Below are positions 10,370 to 23,287 of a stretch of 64,000 nt of DNA, piece by piece. How positions within the stretch are numbered: the stretch's first letter is position 1; each line of letters starts with the position of its first letter. The stretch comes from Dermatemys mawii. Taxonomy: Eukaryota; Chordata; Testudines; Dermatemydidae. The stretch is taken from NCBI GenBank assembly GCA_007922305.1, contig ML677333.1, positions 17,991,258 to 18,055,257 on the forward strand. Direction: 5' to 3'. The notes under the pieces are model-generated. The model searched no databases and was not told where the DNA came from. It worked only from the letters and a program-made list of their open reading frames with translations. The translations under genes and the position numbers were made by a program.

Positions 10370-12060
10370 TGATGGTCATATAAAGACCGTTTTGAATCTT
10401 GTTAAATTTCTTGGCCTCAACAGCTTCCTGTTGCAATGAGTTTAAAAGTTTAAATACAGATTGTGTAAAAAATCTTGAATTTTGAATTTTCCATCATTTA
10501 GTTTAATCAAGTGTCATCTTGTTCTTGCATTATTGGACAGGGAGAACAGTATTTCCTGATTTACCTTCTCTCTGCTATTCATTATTTCCTATATTTTATC
10601 ATGTCTCCTCCTGTTTGTTTCTTTTCTAAGGTAAAGAATCCCAATCTTTTTTAGTCTCTGTTCATGAGTTTTTCCATGCCATTCAATTCTCTTTGATCTT
10701 GTTTGAAACCGACACACTTCTGCAGTATAATTTTTGAGATCTGGTGACCCATCCTGCACAGAGTGTTGCAGGTGAGGCCACATTACTGATTTGTATGAAG
10801 CCTTTAATAATATAATTATTACTCACAATCACATTACTTATGTAGCCTAACATCTTATTAGTTTTTTGACTGCAGCTGCATATTGTGTAGAGGTTTCCTT
10901 TGAGCCGTGTACAGTGACACTCAGATCCCTTTCTTGAGTTGATTCAATTAATTTAGAATCCTACACCTACCGTAAGGTGTATGAGTAGTTTAATTTTTTC
11001 CATCCTGTGTCTGTGCTAATTTGCATTCATCAACACTGAATTTAATTTGTTATTGTATTGCCCATTCTGCTGGCTTGTTTAATTTTTTTGAAGTTCCTCT
11101 CTCTTTCTCTCTGATCTACTGACCAAAATAATTTTGTTTCTGATACACTTAAAGAATCCCATGCATTGTTTTATTTTTTTAATATCTTAGGCTATTTGTT
11201 CATAAAAATACATTTTAACCCTTATTTCCTGCCTGCTGCAATTTATGTTCCTATTTATTTGCTTCAGCAGGATCAGACTACAAACTTCGGAAGGATTTCT
11301 GTTTATCTCAAATAGCATCTCAGAACTTGCAAGGTAGCCATACTGATTTACTCTTTGTCTTCCTGGTTCTCTTTTTGTTCAGTGATAAAAGACAGGTTTA
11401 AAAGTATCATCCATACTACCTCTAAGGATTTTACTTCCTCTTCTTTTTATTTTAGGGCCTTTTTGACTAAGCGCTTCATTTTATTGAAATCTCCTTTCCT
11501 TTAGTGTCACTGTCATTTTTTGGTACCTTACACGCCCCAAGAATGTTGGATCTAATTATACTGTGGGCATTATTACGTAGTAACGCAGCTGCTGTCACTT
11601 CAAAAATTAGCTCCTGTGTGTTACTCAAATCAAGAATAGCCTGTCTTGTTGGGTACTCCAGAGCTACTTGTTCTGAGAAAGAACACTCAAAGTGTCAAGA
11701 AATCGTTTCTCTAAACTTTGTTCCATTGTGCCATTTGGCCAGTTTATATGTGGGTGGTTGAAGTCCCCCATTATTATCATTTAGTTATATTTTGCTGCCT
11801 GTCAACATTGTGTATGTAATTTCATTTCCTTGATTAAGAGGCCAGTAGTATAATCCCACTAATATATTTACATTCACATCGTGGTTTTGTTTCCATATAC
11901 ATTCGACTCTGTGATTCTGCCCACTCAAAATATTTGTCTTCCTAGATACGATACTATCCTTTACATACAGGTCTTTGATATAGTATGTTTCCTGTACAGC
12001 TTGTGACCAGGTATTACAGCGTTCAGTATCCCAGACTACCTGCATTGCCATTTGAGCTGC
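10370..12060 (-). pseudogene. Decayed CR1-like LINE, endonuclease region and 3' tail
   Basis: Read on the minus strand. From 12051 a conceptual frame gives ...WDTERCNTWSQAVQETYY... up to VGLYYWPLNQGNE, then a degenerate MGDFNHP-like word near 11765-11785, the conserved GDFN motif of the apurinic-type endonuclease of CR1-group LINEs. After 11450 the minus strand carries a CR1-type tail (GAGATCTGGTGACC and GCAGCTGCATATTGTG regions on the + strand). Multiple stops and frameshifts make it dead. The RT-coding part appears deleted between the two pieces. Family is from memory. Confidence 0.6.
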
Positions 12061-13522
12061 AAAGTAATATTTTATTTTAGCAAATTGACAATGAGATTTG
12101 CTTAAATCCAGCCCCTAAAAAGTTCATCAGTCTGTATTGTCTGGCATAATACTCATTGCATTCACTTTTATTGAGAAATGTAATTGCTGGATATGCTGTA
12201 TTATTTTTCTAATTCCCTATTATGTAACACACAGCACTCCTAAGGAACCTTTAAACCTCTTGGCAAACTACATTTTTGGAATAAAGTCTATTTGCGTGCA
12301 GTAGCTGTCCTTGTCCGATTGAAGTGTTGGATTCTTTCAGACGTGTTTAGCATTTCCTCTCTTCCTTCCATGTTCCCTTTGGGCAGCTCTGTCTTCCCTT
12401 GCTTAAGGCTCTCTTGAATGTTAATTAGACTTTCACTGTCCTAACAACTCTGACACAATCTTAAAATTACCATGTTTCTCCTTAATTCTAGTCTCTATCA
12501 AATACAATTTCTTTCAGAATGCTGTCCAGTCTGTCATTAGAAGATATTTTATTAAGAAAGTATGACTAATGAATATCTAAGTATTAGGGCTTTTTCCTCA
12601 TTTGTTGGCCAGGGTTTTAGTTGTTAAAATTTATTGCTGTCAGATACCTTCCATTTGCTTTTCCTTTCCCCTAAATTAACTTTTTCTCTGTCATGCAGAA
12701 TTTGCAAACATACTTATGTTTTCTGGTCTTTCCTTTCCATCACCCAGTACTAGAATCTAGCAAAGATCTTTGACAATAGGCTCTTCACCATGACTATCTA
12801 GCTGGTTAAGCCACAACAAAGCTGTTTATGATAATGATACTGACTTTCTTTGAAAAGCACTTTGAACCTGCTGATGAAAAGATCTATATAAGTGATACAT
12901 ATTTTTTAATCTCAGCATAACTTTTGAAATCAATGTATATATTTTTAAAGCAATATCCAGCTTCTGATTCAAAAGATTGCTGATCCATCAGTATTTCAGT
13001 TAGCGTTGCTTAGCTAGTATATTTTATAAATTCTATTGCTTTCGAAATAGAAGATATGCCTGTACTACATCAGAGATTGATAGCAAAATAGTGGCTCCAG
13101 GGGGAAAGGTTAGTGATAAAGGAACAAAAGAGATTTAGCCAATGACAGCATTTATGTGCCTGCACCTAAAAAATAAGAATAACCCAAATTAGAGTTAGTG
13201 GAAGTCTAAAGAACAGTCCAAGATAAGTATGTGGCCATTAGTATATCAATATGTGACTGAGTTGTTTGGATTGCAGCGTGTCGGGATGGTCTGTGAAAAG
13301 CCTTAGTTGGAAAAGGCTTGGAGAATTACTGACTTTCTCAGTAGAGACAATAGAAAGTTCCATCAGGTCCTTCATAACCCCATCTAAAATATTCTGATAT
13401 CTCATGGTGAGCATCATATATTTTGGAAACTTCAGTTATTTCTGAGTAACTTTTTCTCAAAGAATCACTGTTCTGCCATGATTAGTCTTCTTTCCCCAGC
13501 AATTTTCTTAGCATTTCACTTA

Positions 13523-13801
13523 GTGCTAGTCTGCACTGGCAACACTAAACTACTGCTGTGGCAGCAGTTTAATGTGGCTTGTGTGGTCATGGCAGAGCGC
13601 TGGGAGAGAGTTCCCCCAGACTGCTAAAGAAAACACCTTCATGAGAGGCGTAGCTACCAGCACTGTGCTTCAGCACGGCTCCCAGTTCTGATGCACAGTC
13701 TACACTGGTGCTTTACTGTGCTGAAACTTGCTGCGCTCAGAGGCAAGAAACTTGCTGAGCGAGGAAGTTGCAGCGCTGTAACTTACAGTGCAGACAAGCC
13801 C
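13523..13801. mobile_element. Harbinger-type MITE, 279 bp
   Basis: Left end GTGCTAGTCTGCACTGGCA, right end TTACAGTGCAGACAAGCCC. The inverted match around GTCTGCACTG is direct. It is flanked by TTA (13520-13522) and TGA (13802-13804). It abuts the next MITE, sharing the TGA. Non-coding. Confidence 0.65.
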
Positions 13802-13804
13802 TGA

Positions 13805-14041
13805 GGGCTTGGCTACACTACAAATTTCACAGCGCTGCCATGGGAATGCTCCCAGCTCTCCTGGTAATCCACCTCCACGGGGGGGCATAACTTCAAGTGC
13901 TGAGAGTGCAGCTCCCAGTGCTTGGAGCCAGTACACACTAGCACTTTAAAGCACTCAGACTTGCTGTGCTCAGCGGGGTGATTTTTCACACCCCTGAGCC
14001 AGCAAGTTAGAGCGCTATAAAGCGCCAGTGTAGCTAAGCCC
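13805..14041. mobile_element. Harbinger-type MITE, 237 bp, tandem to the previous one
   Basis: Terminal inverted repeats GGGCTTGGCTACACT and AGTGTAGCTAAGCCC match at 14 of 15 positions, flanked by TGA (13802-13804) and TTA (14042-14044). It shares TTAGAGCGCTATAAAGCGCC with the 5561-6212 element, so it is a shorter relative. The minus-strand frame crossing both is chance. Confidence 0.75.
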
Positions 14042-14754
14042 TTAGAATAGATATTTGCTTCTTCAGTGAACCAGAACCAATTTGTGAGCAGAAGTTCTCC
14101 TTTAACAGCTGAATTTTGAAAACCAGTGAAATGTTAGAGGTAAATCTTTGCTCACTAATCCATTTGCAGGGAACAGGTGGTGATATTCACAGTGCATGAT
14201 AAATGTATTTTTTTACTTAAGCCATCACCTCCACATATAAGGGGTCTTTTGAACATGATGTCAATGCAGATAAGATGTTGTCTCTGTGCAACCTGTTTGT
14301 ATGGGATTGTTGAGTTTAAATTACATCACAACTTTAAAAACAAAATTTGCTTTAAATTTGTGTGTGTGTGTGTAAAAATAAAAGCAGACTACTGATGGAG
14401 ATTAACAAAACAAGACAAAGCTGTGTGGGCCTTGAAAACAGGTACAAAACACAATGCAGCTTCGACCTACAGCACATAAAAACTTTTCTCACTAAATCTA
14501 ACAAGGAAAAAAATGAAATGTACAATCAAAAAGTCTTTACATAAAAGCTTTCCTAAAGAGAGACCATTAGAGTCCTTCACAGTTGATTTGGAGGTTATAA
14601 TCAATTATATAAGACATCAAATGCAGGTATTCAGAAAAGTTTTCAAGGTAAGGAAAAAAGTCCATGTCTGTTTACATTATGTATTTGCAAGCAAATTATT
14701 TAGAAGAAAATATACAAAAAATAAACTAAGAAACTATTGAATTCAAACTGGAAC

Positions 14755-15190
14755 AGGTACATAGAGAGGTTAGTAGGATAATCACAGGGTTTGTTAGCCA
14801 ATCTTACGAGAGGAGATCAAAAGAGCTTGGTTTGTTTGGCCTAGCACAATGGTTTAAAAGGAGTATGATTGCTCTCTAAAAGTACATCAGGGTGAGAAAC
14901 ACCAAGTAGGGAGGAAGAGCTCTTTAAGATGAACAGAATGTTGGCACAAGAACAAATGGATGTAAACTGGCTATGAATTCATTCAGGCTGGAAATTAAAA
15001 GGTTTTCTAACTATCAGAGGAGTGAGGTTCTGCAGTAGTCTTCCAATAGTAGAGGGAGAAAACTAGTTTTAAGGTGAAGCTGGGTAAATTTAACAACAGG
15101 ATTACATAACTAGATCATGTTTGATTGCAGGGGGCTAGACTTGGTGACCTAGGAACAACCTTCCAGTCCTGTGTCCCTAGGTATAATTTC
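14755..15190 (+). repeat. CR1 LINE 3' tail, divergent copy
   Basis: Contains GAGAGGAGATCAAAAGAGCTTGG, TTTGTTTGGCCTAGCACAATGG, AACTATCAGAGGAGTGAGGTTCTG, GGGGGCTAGACTTGGTGACCTAGG and CTTCCAGTCCTGTGTCCCTAGG (each read in pieces). These are the positional equivalents of the CR1 tail at 16.5-16.96 kb but more diverged. No coding. Confidence 0.7.
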
Positions 15191-15481
15191 TTCTTAGAAT
15201 GTCACAGCAGCAATCATGTCCTGATGTTCTGCTTAGTTCTGAAAGAGAGTATTGAAGAATCCATTGGCCAGTGAGTTTCTATACCTTTATAGGTGCATGT
15301 TTCTCAAACCATCAGAAAGTAATTGCTCTCATTGCTTATCAGACTTTTCTCAGATAACACCGTATATGCCACCATCCATTGTAACTAAATGATAACATAA
15401 CCCAGTGCTACAATAAAACATCCCACATTTTTCCTTATGGAGACAACATGCCTGATTAGCATGTATGTAAGTAACCTCATA

Positions 15482-15562
15482 ATCAGGAATAATTCTTCTG
15501 AAGTCAGTTGAATTACACCAGTGTGTAAATCAGGTTGACTGAAAGCAGAATCAGATCCAATG
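15482..15562. repeat. Short dispersed palindromic repeat fragment
   Basis: AATCAGGAATAATTCTTCTGAAGTC through TTACACCAGTGTGTAAATCAG to CAGAATCAGATCC forms an inverted arrangement typical of a common sauropsid 'gatcc...ggatc' palindromic repeat. Similar scraps occur at 29363, 39343, 51961 and 54938. Confidence 0.45.
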
Positions 15563-16532
15563 TATCCATATCAGTTAATGAAAGTAATGAGATCTTCAAA
15601 GTTACAATCTTAAGAGCATATCTTAATTGCTAATGTTTGCTGGTCCAAGAATTTTACAGCTTCCTTCTGGTGTAAATTTATCTTATATGTAATGCTCATC
15701 CTAATCAGAAAGGATAATACGAATCCTTCTTTTTATGCATTTTTCATCCAAAATTCTGGAAAGTTAAGGGAAATCAAAATATCTGTACCTTGAAAAACTG
15801 AAATGCCTATATTTCTACATGTTTCTTCAGAAGAAAATGCAGATCCATAATCTTTTTATGGGCTTTGGCTACTTGATCTGGCTGAAGTTCAAAAGTCTCA
15901 TTTTTTGTAATTTTAAATTAATTCATAAAATTTTACAAAGCCATTTTATAGTCAAACTACTGGCACCATCAGTTCCTGTATCATCTGTCCACTTCTTATA
16001 GGAAACATTTTAAATTCATAACTACTGTCTATATAGTTCAATTTAGTTTCCTTTTTTTGTTCTTTCATCATTTTTGTCAACATCATTTTGTGGCTCTCCA
16101 CTATATTATTTAAATACATATATTTTAGCCTCTATTTCAGCCATCTGAGAACCAAGCTGCTTCTTAAAAAATTGCTCAAGGACATTACCTGTGGTGAATC
16201 TAATCTTACTCTCACTGTCAGGAACTTTTCAAATTAAATTAGTTATTCTTTGCCATTTATAATCATTAGCTGAACTGAGAAGATGTCTAAAGCCCAAACA
16301 ATTCATAGTATCTCTTTAGGTTTTGTTGGAGAAAAGTGAAAAAGTTCCTCAATTGGACTATACAGTAGTTCCAAGGTCATTAAATCAGGTACACCTTCCT
16401 ATGGAAGTAAAATACCATCTTCAACTGTTCTACACATAATGCAATAGAATTAAATAGACCTAGGCATTGAAGCATGCACATTTTGCTTGTTCTTTGCATC
16501 TCAGTCACAAAATATTCATATAAAAAGTGATT

Positions 16533-16958
16533 AAAGGTCTAGAAAACATGACCTATGAGGGAAGATTGGAAAAAATTGGGTTTGTTTAGTGTGGAAAAGA
16601 GAAGACTGAGAGGGGACATAACAGTTTTCAAGTACATAAAAGGTTGTTACAAAGTGGAGGGAGAAAAATTGTTTTTCTTATCCTCTGAGACAAGAAGCAA
16701 TGGGCTTAAATTGCAGCAAGGGAGGTTTAGGTTGGACATTAGGAAACAATCCCTAACTGTCAGGGTGGTTAAGCAATGGAATAAATTGTTTTAGGGAGGT
16801 TGTGGAATCTCCATCATTGGAGGTTTTTAAGAGTAGGTTGGACAAACACCTGTCAGGGATGGTCTAGATAATACTTAGTCCTGCCATGAGTTCAGGGGAC
16901 TGGACTAGATGACCTCTCGAGACACCTTCCAGTTCTATGATTCTGTGATTGAATCTAG
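16533..16958 (+). repeat. CR1 LINE 3' end, well preserved
   Basis: Begins AAAGGTCTAGAAAACATGAC and includes GACTGAGAGGGGACATAAC, TTGCAGCAAGGGAGGTTTAGG, CATTAGGAAACAATCCC, GAATCTCCATCATTGGAGG and GGACTGGACTAGATGACCTC. It ends GATTCTGTGATT, the expected short tail repeat. The 79-residue frame inside is the translated tail, not a gene. It is the best CR1 reference in the window for dating the interrupted copy at 1.2-2.8 kb. Confidence 0.9.
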
Positions 16959-16989
16959 TCGCCCCACTACTGCAGATAATCCCATCATA

Positions 16990-18063
16990 TAATTGTCTTT
17001 GGGGGAGGTATTGGGTTACGGTTGTGAATGATTTATGTATCAATCTGGGACAGGGATTGTGTGCAACTCCAGAGAGGGAGGGTTGTTTTTAGCTCCTCCA
17101 GTGGGGGTTGATTAAGGTGAATCACTCAGGCTGTAAACATCTTGTGAGGGAAAGCTAGTTGTAGCGTCCCAGTCCCTGAAGTTGCTGAAGCATAGAGAAG
17201 GCTGCAGGCTTAATTGGAGTCAATCAACCTGTTCCTGGTGGGGATTACTGACCCTTGGTCATAGTTGTTGGTCTAATGTGGTAATTGGCTTAGTAATGGG
17301 GAGGATATACAATTGGGAGGAACAGAAAGTAAGGAGGGAAACTATCGAGGAGAAAAGCTGTGTGAAAGGCTTCTGCTGCTATACACCTGAGCTACATCCT
17401 GTCATGTTTGGAAACTGAGAATTAAAGGTATATTCGTGATGGAAAAGAAATGGACTCTGTGTTTGTGACTAAGAGACCATAAAAACAGGCTAGACAGCAC
17501 TACCTACTGGGTAGCTGAAGAAGCATCTTGGTTCAAGCAGCATTTTCCGGAGATCAACCGACAGACAGGGCTTTTGATATAAAAAGGCTTGGTTTAAACT
17601 CAGTCAGGAACTTCTTCCTCATCCATCAAGAAGACAGGACAGGACCTTCTGGCCTAAGCAGTCCCAATGCTTGCAGAAGTGTTGGAAATATTTTGACCTA
17701 CTAGGGACCTATAAGACTTATGCGTGATCTCTGGTAATCTGGTAGCATGCAAATAGGAACTATTATTATATTTGTTTTCTCTGTAATGCTTTTACCTTAA
17801 GAATAAATGTGCTTGCTTAGAAAAAGCTGTGTGGTAACTTGTAACTGCTAGCAATATACTGTTCAGAGCCCCTGAAGAGAAAGCAAAGCTCAGGTGATGG
17901 CCTTTAGATAGACTGGTTTGCTCCTGTCATTGCAGTATAAGTCCGGGAGCTGTGTTACCTTGAAATCCCAGTCAGGAATGAGGGAGACAGAAACCTTAAG
18001 TAGATGCTCTCTAGGGCTGTGGATGCGGGGGAATGCGGGTGCAGTTACCCTGAAATATGACAC
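16990..18063 (+). mobile_element. LTR-type repeat (solo LTR or fragment)
   Basis: About 1 kb without coding potential between two CR1 pieces. It has a TATAAAAAGGC-like word near 17578 and an AATAAATGTGCTTGCTTAG polyadenylation-like word near 17802, followed by AGCTGTGTGGTAACTTG. It ends near AAATATGACACA. The R/U5-like signal order supports an LTR on the + strand. Borders are estimates, since I found no clean duplication. Confidence 0.5.
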
Positions 18064-18107
18064 AATTTATAAATGTATGAAGCATAATTTTAAAATTCGT
18101 TGTCCCC

Positions 18108-18307
18108 CATTACTTTTATTGAAGGTTGTTCCAGAACCTTCCTCCTCTGCTGGTTAGTAACCTTCTTCTAATCTCTAGCCTAAACTTCTTTATGGCCAAT
18201 TTATATCTGTTTGTTCTTGTGCCAACATTGCCCTTTAGTTTCATTAGTTCTTCTCCCTCCCTCGTTTTTATCCTTCTGATGTATTTATAAAGAGCAATCA
18301 TATTCAT
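18108..18307 (-). repeat. CR1 LINE 3' fragment, minus strand
   Basis: Minus-strand frame reads ...IRRIKTREGEELMKLKG... and AIKKFRLEIRRRLLTSRGG, the translated CR1 tail equivalent to FRLDIRKQSLTVRVV in the copy at 16.7 kb. Short, decayed. Confidence 0.75.
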
Positions 18308-18310
18308 TGC

Positions 18311-18450
18311 CTCTGTCTTCCAAGTGGGGAAACTGAGGAACAGAACTCAAGGGACTTGGCAAGATTACACAATTTCTCAATGACAGATCCAAAAATAAAA
18401 TCTAGAACGCATTGCTCTCACTCTGGTGCTCTTGCTGCTGGACCATACTG
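18311..18450 (+). repeat. MIR-like SINE fragment
   Basis: CCAAGTGGGGAAACTGAGGAAC followed by GGGACTTGGCAAGATTACACAA matches the conserved core order of MIR/CORE-SINEs (GGGGAAACTGAGGC then TTGCCCAAGGTCACA). No pol III promoter remains. Confidence 0.7.
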
Positions 18451-18489
18451 TTTATGCAATAGATACCACACTTCAGATTCCATTCAATC

Positions 18490-21400
18490 TCACCACTAGA
18501 CTATTAATTCTGCAACAGTCTTTTTCCGTTTTAGAATGATAACCTCTAGATTGTGTTTTACATAGTGAACAAGTATAGTATATGTTTTTGTTTTAGGAAA
18601 CTTGGCTTCAGTTTTATTTTGGCATGAAAATGGGATATCTTCCTTCTCCTTTTTCCAATTCCGCCTTTGAGAAGCCAGAGCTTGAAGCAGAAAATGAGAT
18701 GTCTGATTTTTCCTTGATATTTTGGTGGTGTGGGACAGAATCATGATAAATTGGCCAGACGTTTAATACGCTCCAACCTGTCCTGAAAAACTAGGAAGAC
18801 TTTTGGACATTCAGGATATTTTCTGCCTTTGAAACTCATCATTCCATGAGGGCTATTAAGGTACAAAACTGTGTGGATTGGATTGTCTCATGTCCCTTAA
18901 ATTCAACCAGAGCCTTCTATTTCACCTGTTAAATAAGTGGTCTCATATAATTTTATTATATTATAAACTTACAGTTCCTTGTATTTCACCAAATTTAGGC
19001 CCTGATCCAGCAAAGCAATTAAGCACATAGTTAAGTGCTCTGCTAAATCAGAGCCCTAGTGTATTATCATGCCACCCCCTTTTCATATTTTATTTTCTCT
19101 TGAATCTTTCTCCTAAAATCAATGTAAGTTTCTTACACAATTTAGGAACATTATATCCATTGCTTTTATACCCTAAAAATATACAGCAAATAAGTTTTTT
19201 TCTTTTCAAAATTACAATGTGTAAGCCACTTCACATAACTTTAGGCCTGAGATTTTGACTGTTAATGATGGCATTAATAGGTGTCATTTCTCTTCCTGCA
19301 TTCTGTATATTCCTTACTCTAAACTGAATGTTTTCAACTATGAACAGGCAAGGATCCAAAATGGGACTTCTAAAATGGGAAAAATCTCTCCTAAAACTGA
19401 CAGAACTAATCCACTGCGGTATGTTTTGGAGGCTTTCCTACCCCAGGACTAAATACTGAAAAAATGAGACAGAAATGAGTGCTTTTATTTTATTTGGAAC
19501 TCTTGTATATTTTCCATGTTATTCTTTCCCTCTGATTATCTAAGGTTATATTTTCTCAATGTTAAATAAGCTTAATTTAATTTTTTAGACAACCCATTCA
19601 GAGCCTGTGCACTTCTGTGTAGGTCAGAGTAAATCCTATATATGGAAATGATACATACAAAGAAACATTGTTATACTATAGTTTCATTATCTTGAATCCA
19701 ATGGATGAATCTTCTCCATCTTATTTATTCTTTATCAATAAACTGCAGCTTTTTAAAAAAGGGATGTGGCGAGTCAGTAAAACTGTGTCCAAATCTACCT
19801 GGCTAAGATCATTCTTACCTGGACAAGGGAAAACCTCAGCTTTTCTGACAGGATGTAGGGGATATTAGAAGGGCTGTACAAGCTTGACCACAATGAAAAC
19901 ACAGACAGCCTGTTAGGAAGTGAGTGGAAGAACCACTTTCATGTAGATCTTGATAATGGACAAACTGTTTAATGCGCACTTTAATGGAACAATGATGTGT
20001 AGCTGAGGGAGTATTAGGTTTAAAATCCCTTGTGATGATCATGGCAAGTGTTGTAAGCTTGTCTGAATTGCATCACTAATGTGGTAAACATACCGATAAA
20101 AATAGTTGAAGAAAAGTATAAAAGTAATATTTCAAAAGAATTTGGATGAGAGAGCCTTTCCTAGAATTCGGTGGGAAGCCATCTTCTAAATGGACTTGGT
20201 ATGGTGATTAGCATATCCATTTTGAATGCAATGGGGGACATGTTTGCTTCAAAATACAGCAAGGGATGGGTTTTTTTGGTTTTTTATGGAAGATGACAAA
20301 TGTTGATATCTGTGGATTCTTCTAAAGCTCAGCAGAATGTTTTTTAAAACCTATTTTATTTAAACAAACTTAAGTGCTCCTTGTAGGTGGTGGATTCGCA
20401 GCACTAAAGAAAAGTGTCCGTTTAACCACACAGTTGAAACAGCTCAATTACAGTTGTGCAAATTTCCCAGCACCACCACCTTTTTCAGAGCCTCAAAACC
20501 CTGACTTAAAGGAAATATCTTTCCATGATGAATTCTGTCTTTTCTACTGGATCTCAGTGCCATTTTATGGGGAAAAAAAGATGTTTAGATGCCACATTGA
20601 TAGACCAACCCATGAGTACCAAGGCAGAGAGAAAGTTTTCAGTCCAGAAATATTGAAATAACTGTTCAGACAGCAAATAATTTTCATGCTACTGTATGGC
20701 ATAAGTGTACTCAAAAGTTGGAAACATAAGCACAATATAACCATGCATGTAGGTCTCTTACATTGTTATACTTCAACAAACACATACTTTGCAACTGTTT
20801 CTGAAGACATGCACATCTCAGCCAGTTTAATCATTTCAGAGGTTGAAAAATTGTGCCTGGCTGTGAAGGTTTCTTGATTGCTAACTTTAAAATCCCCAGT
20901 GAAGAGGAGTTTGTGTCTGAATTGTGAGATGCAGGAAAAGGTTTGCAAAATACAAAGGTGTATATGGTTATAATATGATAAAGCATAAACTTAGGCATCA
21001 CATCGCTTCCATGGCTCTGAAGTTGTTAAAGGTCCTACAAAGAGTTTGAGGCTAGATATGTTTAGCTTTCATTATGCCTGCAAAAACTCAATCTGGTCAC
21101 TGAATATAAGAAGTATTCTTTTAACCTTTGCTCACTTCAAATATTTAGAAATTATAGTATTCTGTGGAGTGTAAAACACAAGGAAGGGGAAGAAGTAATG
21201 GGTTGAAGTTGAAGCATGGAAAAGTTAGACTTTGGTTATTGGTCAAAAGTTCCTTAAAGTGAGATCTCATAATGTGTGGAATACCTATCACTAAAATAAT
21301 TTATATGTATTCTACATAAGTCACTTAGAGAATGCAGTGAAAAGAAGGGAATGAACAAAATGACCAAATACATCTCTTCCATCTTTAACTTCTTTGCTTA

Positions 21401-22000
21401 GTCATGTGGAAATTATACAGTGTTGTGCTGTGATTAATAGCAGATTTGTTTATTTTTTTCTTTAAAATATAAACTACAAAACCCTAGTTTTAGCAAGGGT
21501 ATTTAAATTATATTACTCTGAGCCTCCAGTATTTAAGGCCTCTTCCTGCTTACTTTGGTTTGAAGAGAACTTGTCTTGCCATCTTCTGTAGAAAGTCAGT
21601 TACCTATTGTGGCTTTTCTGTCAGTGTTGAGTGGGTGAATGAGAGTGCAGAGGGAGGAAACCAGAGATCCTGACCTATCTCTTGCTTCTCTTCCAAGCCT
21701 CCTTATGTAGTCTGAAACTAGAACTTTTTACTCTTGCCATATGACCTATCATCCAACTTTCACTGTATGGTAGTAGATGTGACATTATATGCTAATGGAC
21801 CAGGATTTAAAATAATTTATATTACATTGGCCTTTATTAAATGGCCAATACTTGTTGCATGACCCAAACCTGGTTTACCTCAGTGTGATATTGGATAGTC
21901 ATTGACGTACTCTCCCCTGCCTCACTCATGAGTCCTGAGACAGAAGAAAACTCATATGGCACTGAAATAAGAGCCTGTGGGAAACAAATATAGTTTCAAA
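18490..22000. other. Intron sequence without recognised features
   Basis: AT-rich EIPR1 intron. A frame of 95 codons at 20374-20661 has no recognisable domain and no splice-consistent neighbours. A short 'gatcc' palindrome scrap lies at 19000-19060 (CCTGATCCAGCAAAGCAATT). Nothing else is supported. Confidence 0.5.
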
Positions 22001-22024
22001 ACCTTAGCCTTGATTTTCCTTTGT

Positions 22025-22850
22025 ACCTGAATGTGAGAAGAGGAAGACCGAAAGGAAAGGTTCTATCTTCATCTCTTACTTCGCCATCTCTGAAAACTGG
22101 CTGGCTCAGCCTGGGGTGTGAACACCCAGACACACAGGACATCAGCCCTGCTCTCTGCTATTCAACAACAGAATACTGTGCTCTTATCTTGTGTCGCTCG
22201 TCTCACACAAAGCTGGTCTGTGTAAAGCTTAATGAAGGGATGTGCATTGTTATTAGGACTTTACGTGCAACTGTTGCCAGGACTGCCAATACTTAGTAAC
22301 ATAGCACCATCCCATATTCACCATGAGGGGGTTTCCATTATGCTCCTGGCCAAGATCCATGAGGACAGTGACTTGCTTCCCTACTCAGACCTCTTCAACA
22401 AACCACCAGTTTGTATGTCTTCTGGATGCTCTTTGTGTTCACTTATGCCACCACAGCACAATATGCTGGAATCGGCTTGACTTAATGACTGGTCAGCAAC
22501 GACAGTCATTAGTCACACTCTCATCACGAACCCAACCATCTGCCAACCAGGTTTTGATCTGCCAAGGTACCAGTGGTCATCACCGAACCAGTTTCAGACA
22601 AGACAGGACAATTGTGTGGCCAATCTCTTCAAACAGGGTTTCTCTAATGACCCACAATGTAGATGTGGGCAATTGCAGACTATGTTGCATATCCTTTACA
22701 AGTGCCCACTGACTTACTTCGACAGCGGGCTTCTGGCTCTTCATCTGACGGATGAGGCTGGCACACTGAATGAAGATGCATTCATTAAAATTAAAACTGG
22801 GATTCCTGTATTGAGTAACATTAAGTATTGCTATATCTTGTGAGCCATTC
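22025..22850 (+). pseudogene. Non-LTR retrotransposon ORF2, C-terminal region
   Basis: Across shifting + frames it reads SHTKLVCVKLNEGMCIV, LPILSNIAPSHIHHEGVS, AKIHEDSDLLPYSDLFN, VANLFKQGFSNDPQCRCGQL and LQTMLHILYKCPLTYFDSGL. CRCGQxQTMxHIxxxCP is the Cys/His motif found after the reverse transcriptase in some LINE clades. At least two frameshifts break it, so it is dead. Only the part downstream of the RT domain is present (5' truncation typical of LINEs). I cannot assign the clade with certainty. Confidence 0.65.
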
Positions 22851-23287
22851 CTTGAAACTGAATGCATGTATATATTTGTGTTTGTTAACCATCTTCAGAT
22901 ATTTGAATACTCCCATGAAGTTTTAACAAACAATTTTAATTTTCTTTGGAAACGTAAAGAAGATTAGAAAATGATCTTTATATCCATTGTCTGCTGAGTA
23001 ACTTACACTGGATAAGCCTTGTATAAATTACTTCATATTGTATAGGCTAGAAACGAAACTTACTGGTCTGGGTTTTTATATACTTACTTTCTTATGTATT
23101 TATTTATTTATTTTGCCCCCCATTATTATCCTAGTACAGTATCTCTACCTTACTTTCTTGCACTTGGAACAATAGGTCAGCTTGCAGTTTTTCCACTGTG
23201 CCTGCATTTATTTTAATTTTAGCCTTTTTTTTAAATACTGCTTTTTTATTTATTTTTTTTTATTTTTATTTTTTTTGTAATGCACAG

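Noticed and set aside
20374..20661. 95-codon frame in the large EIPR1 intron
   Set aside because: No domain, no acceptor/donor pair in phase with EIPR1, and ordinary composition for chance.
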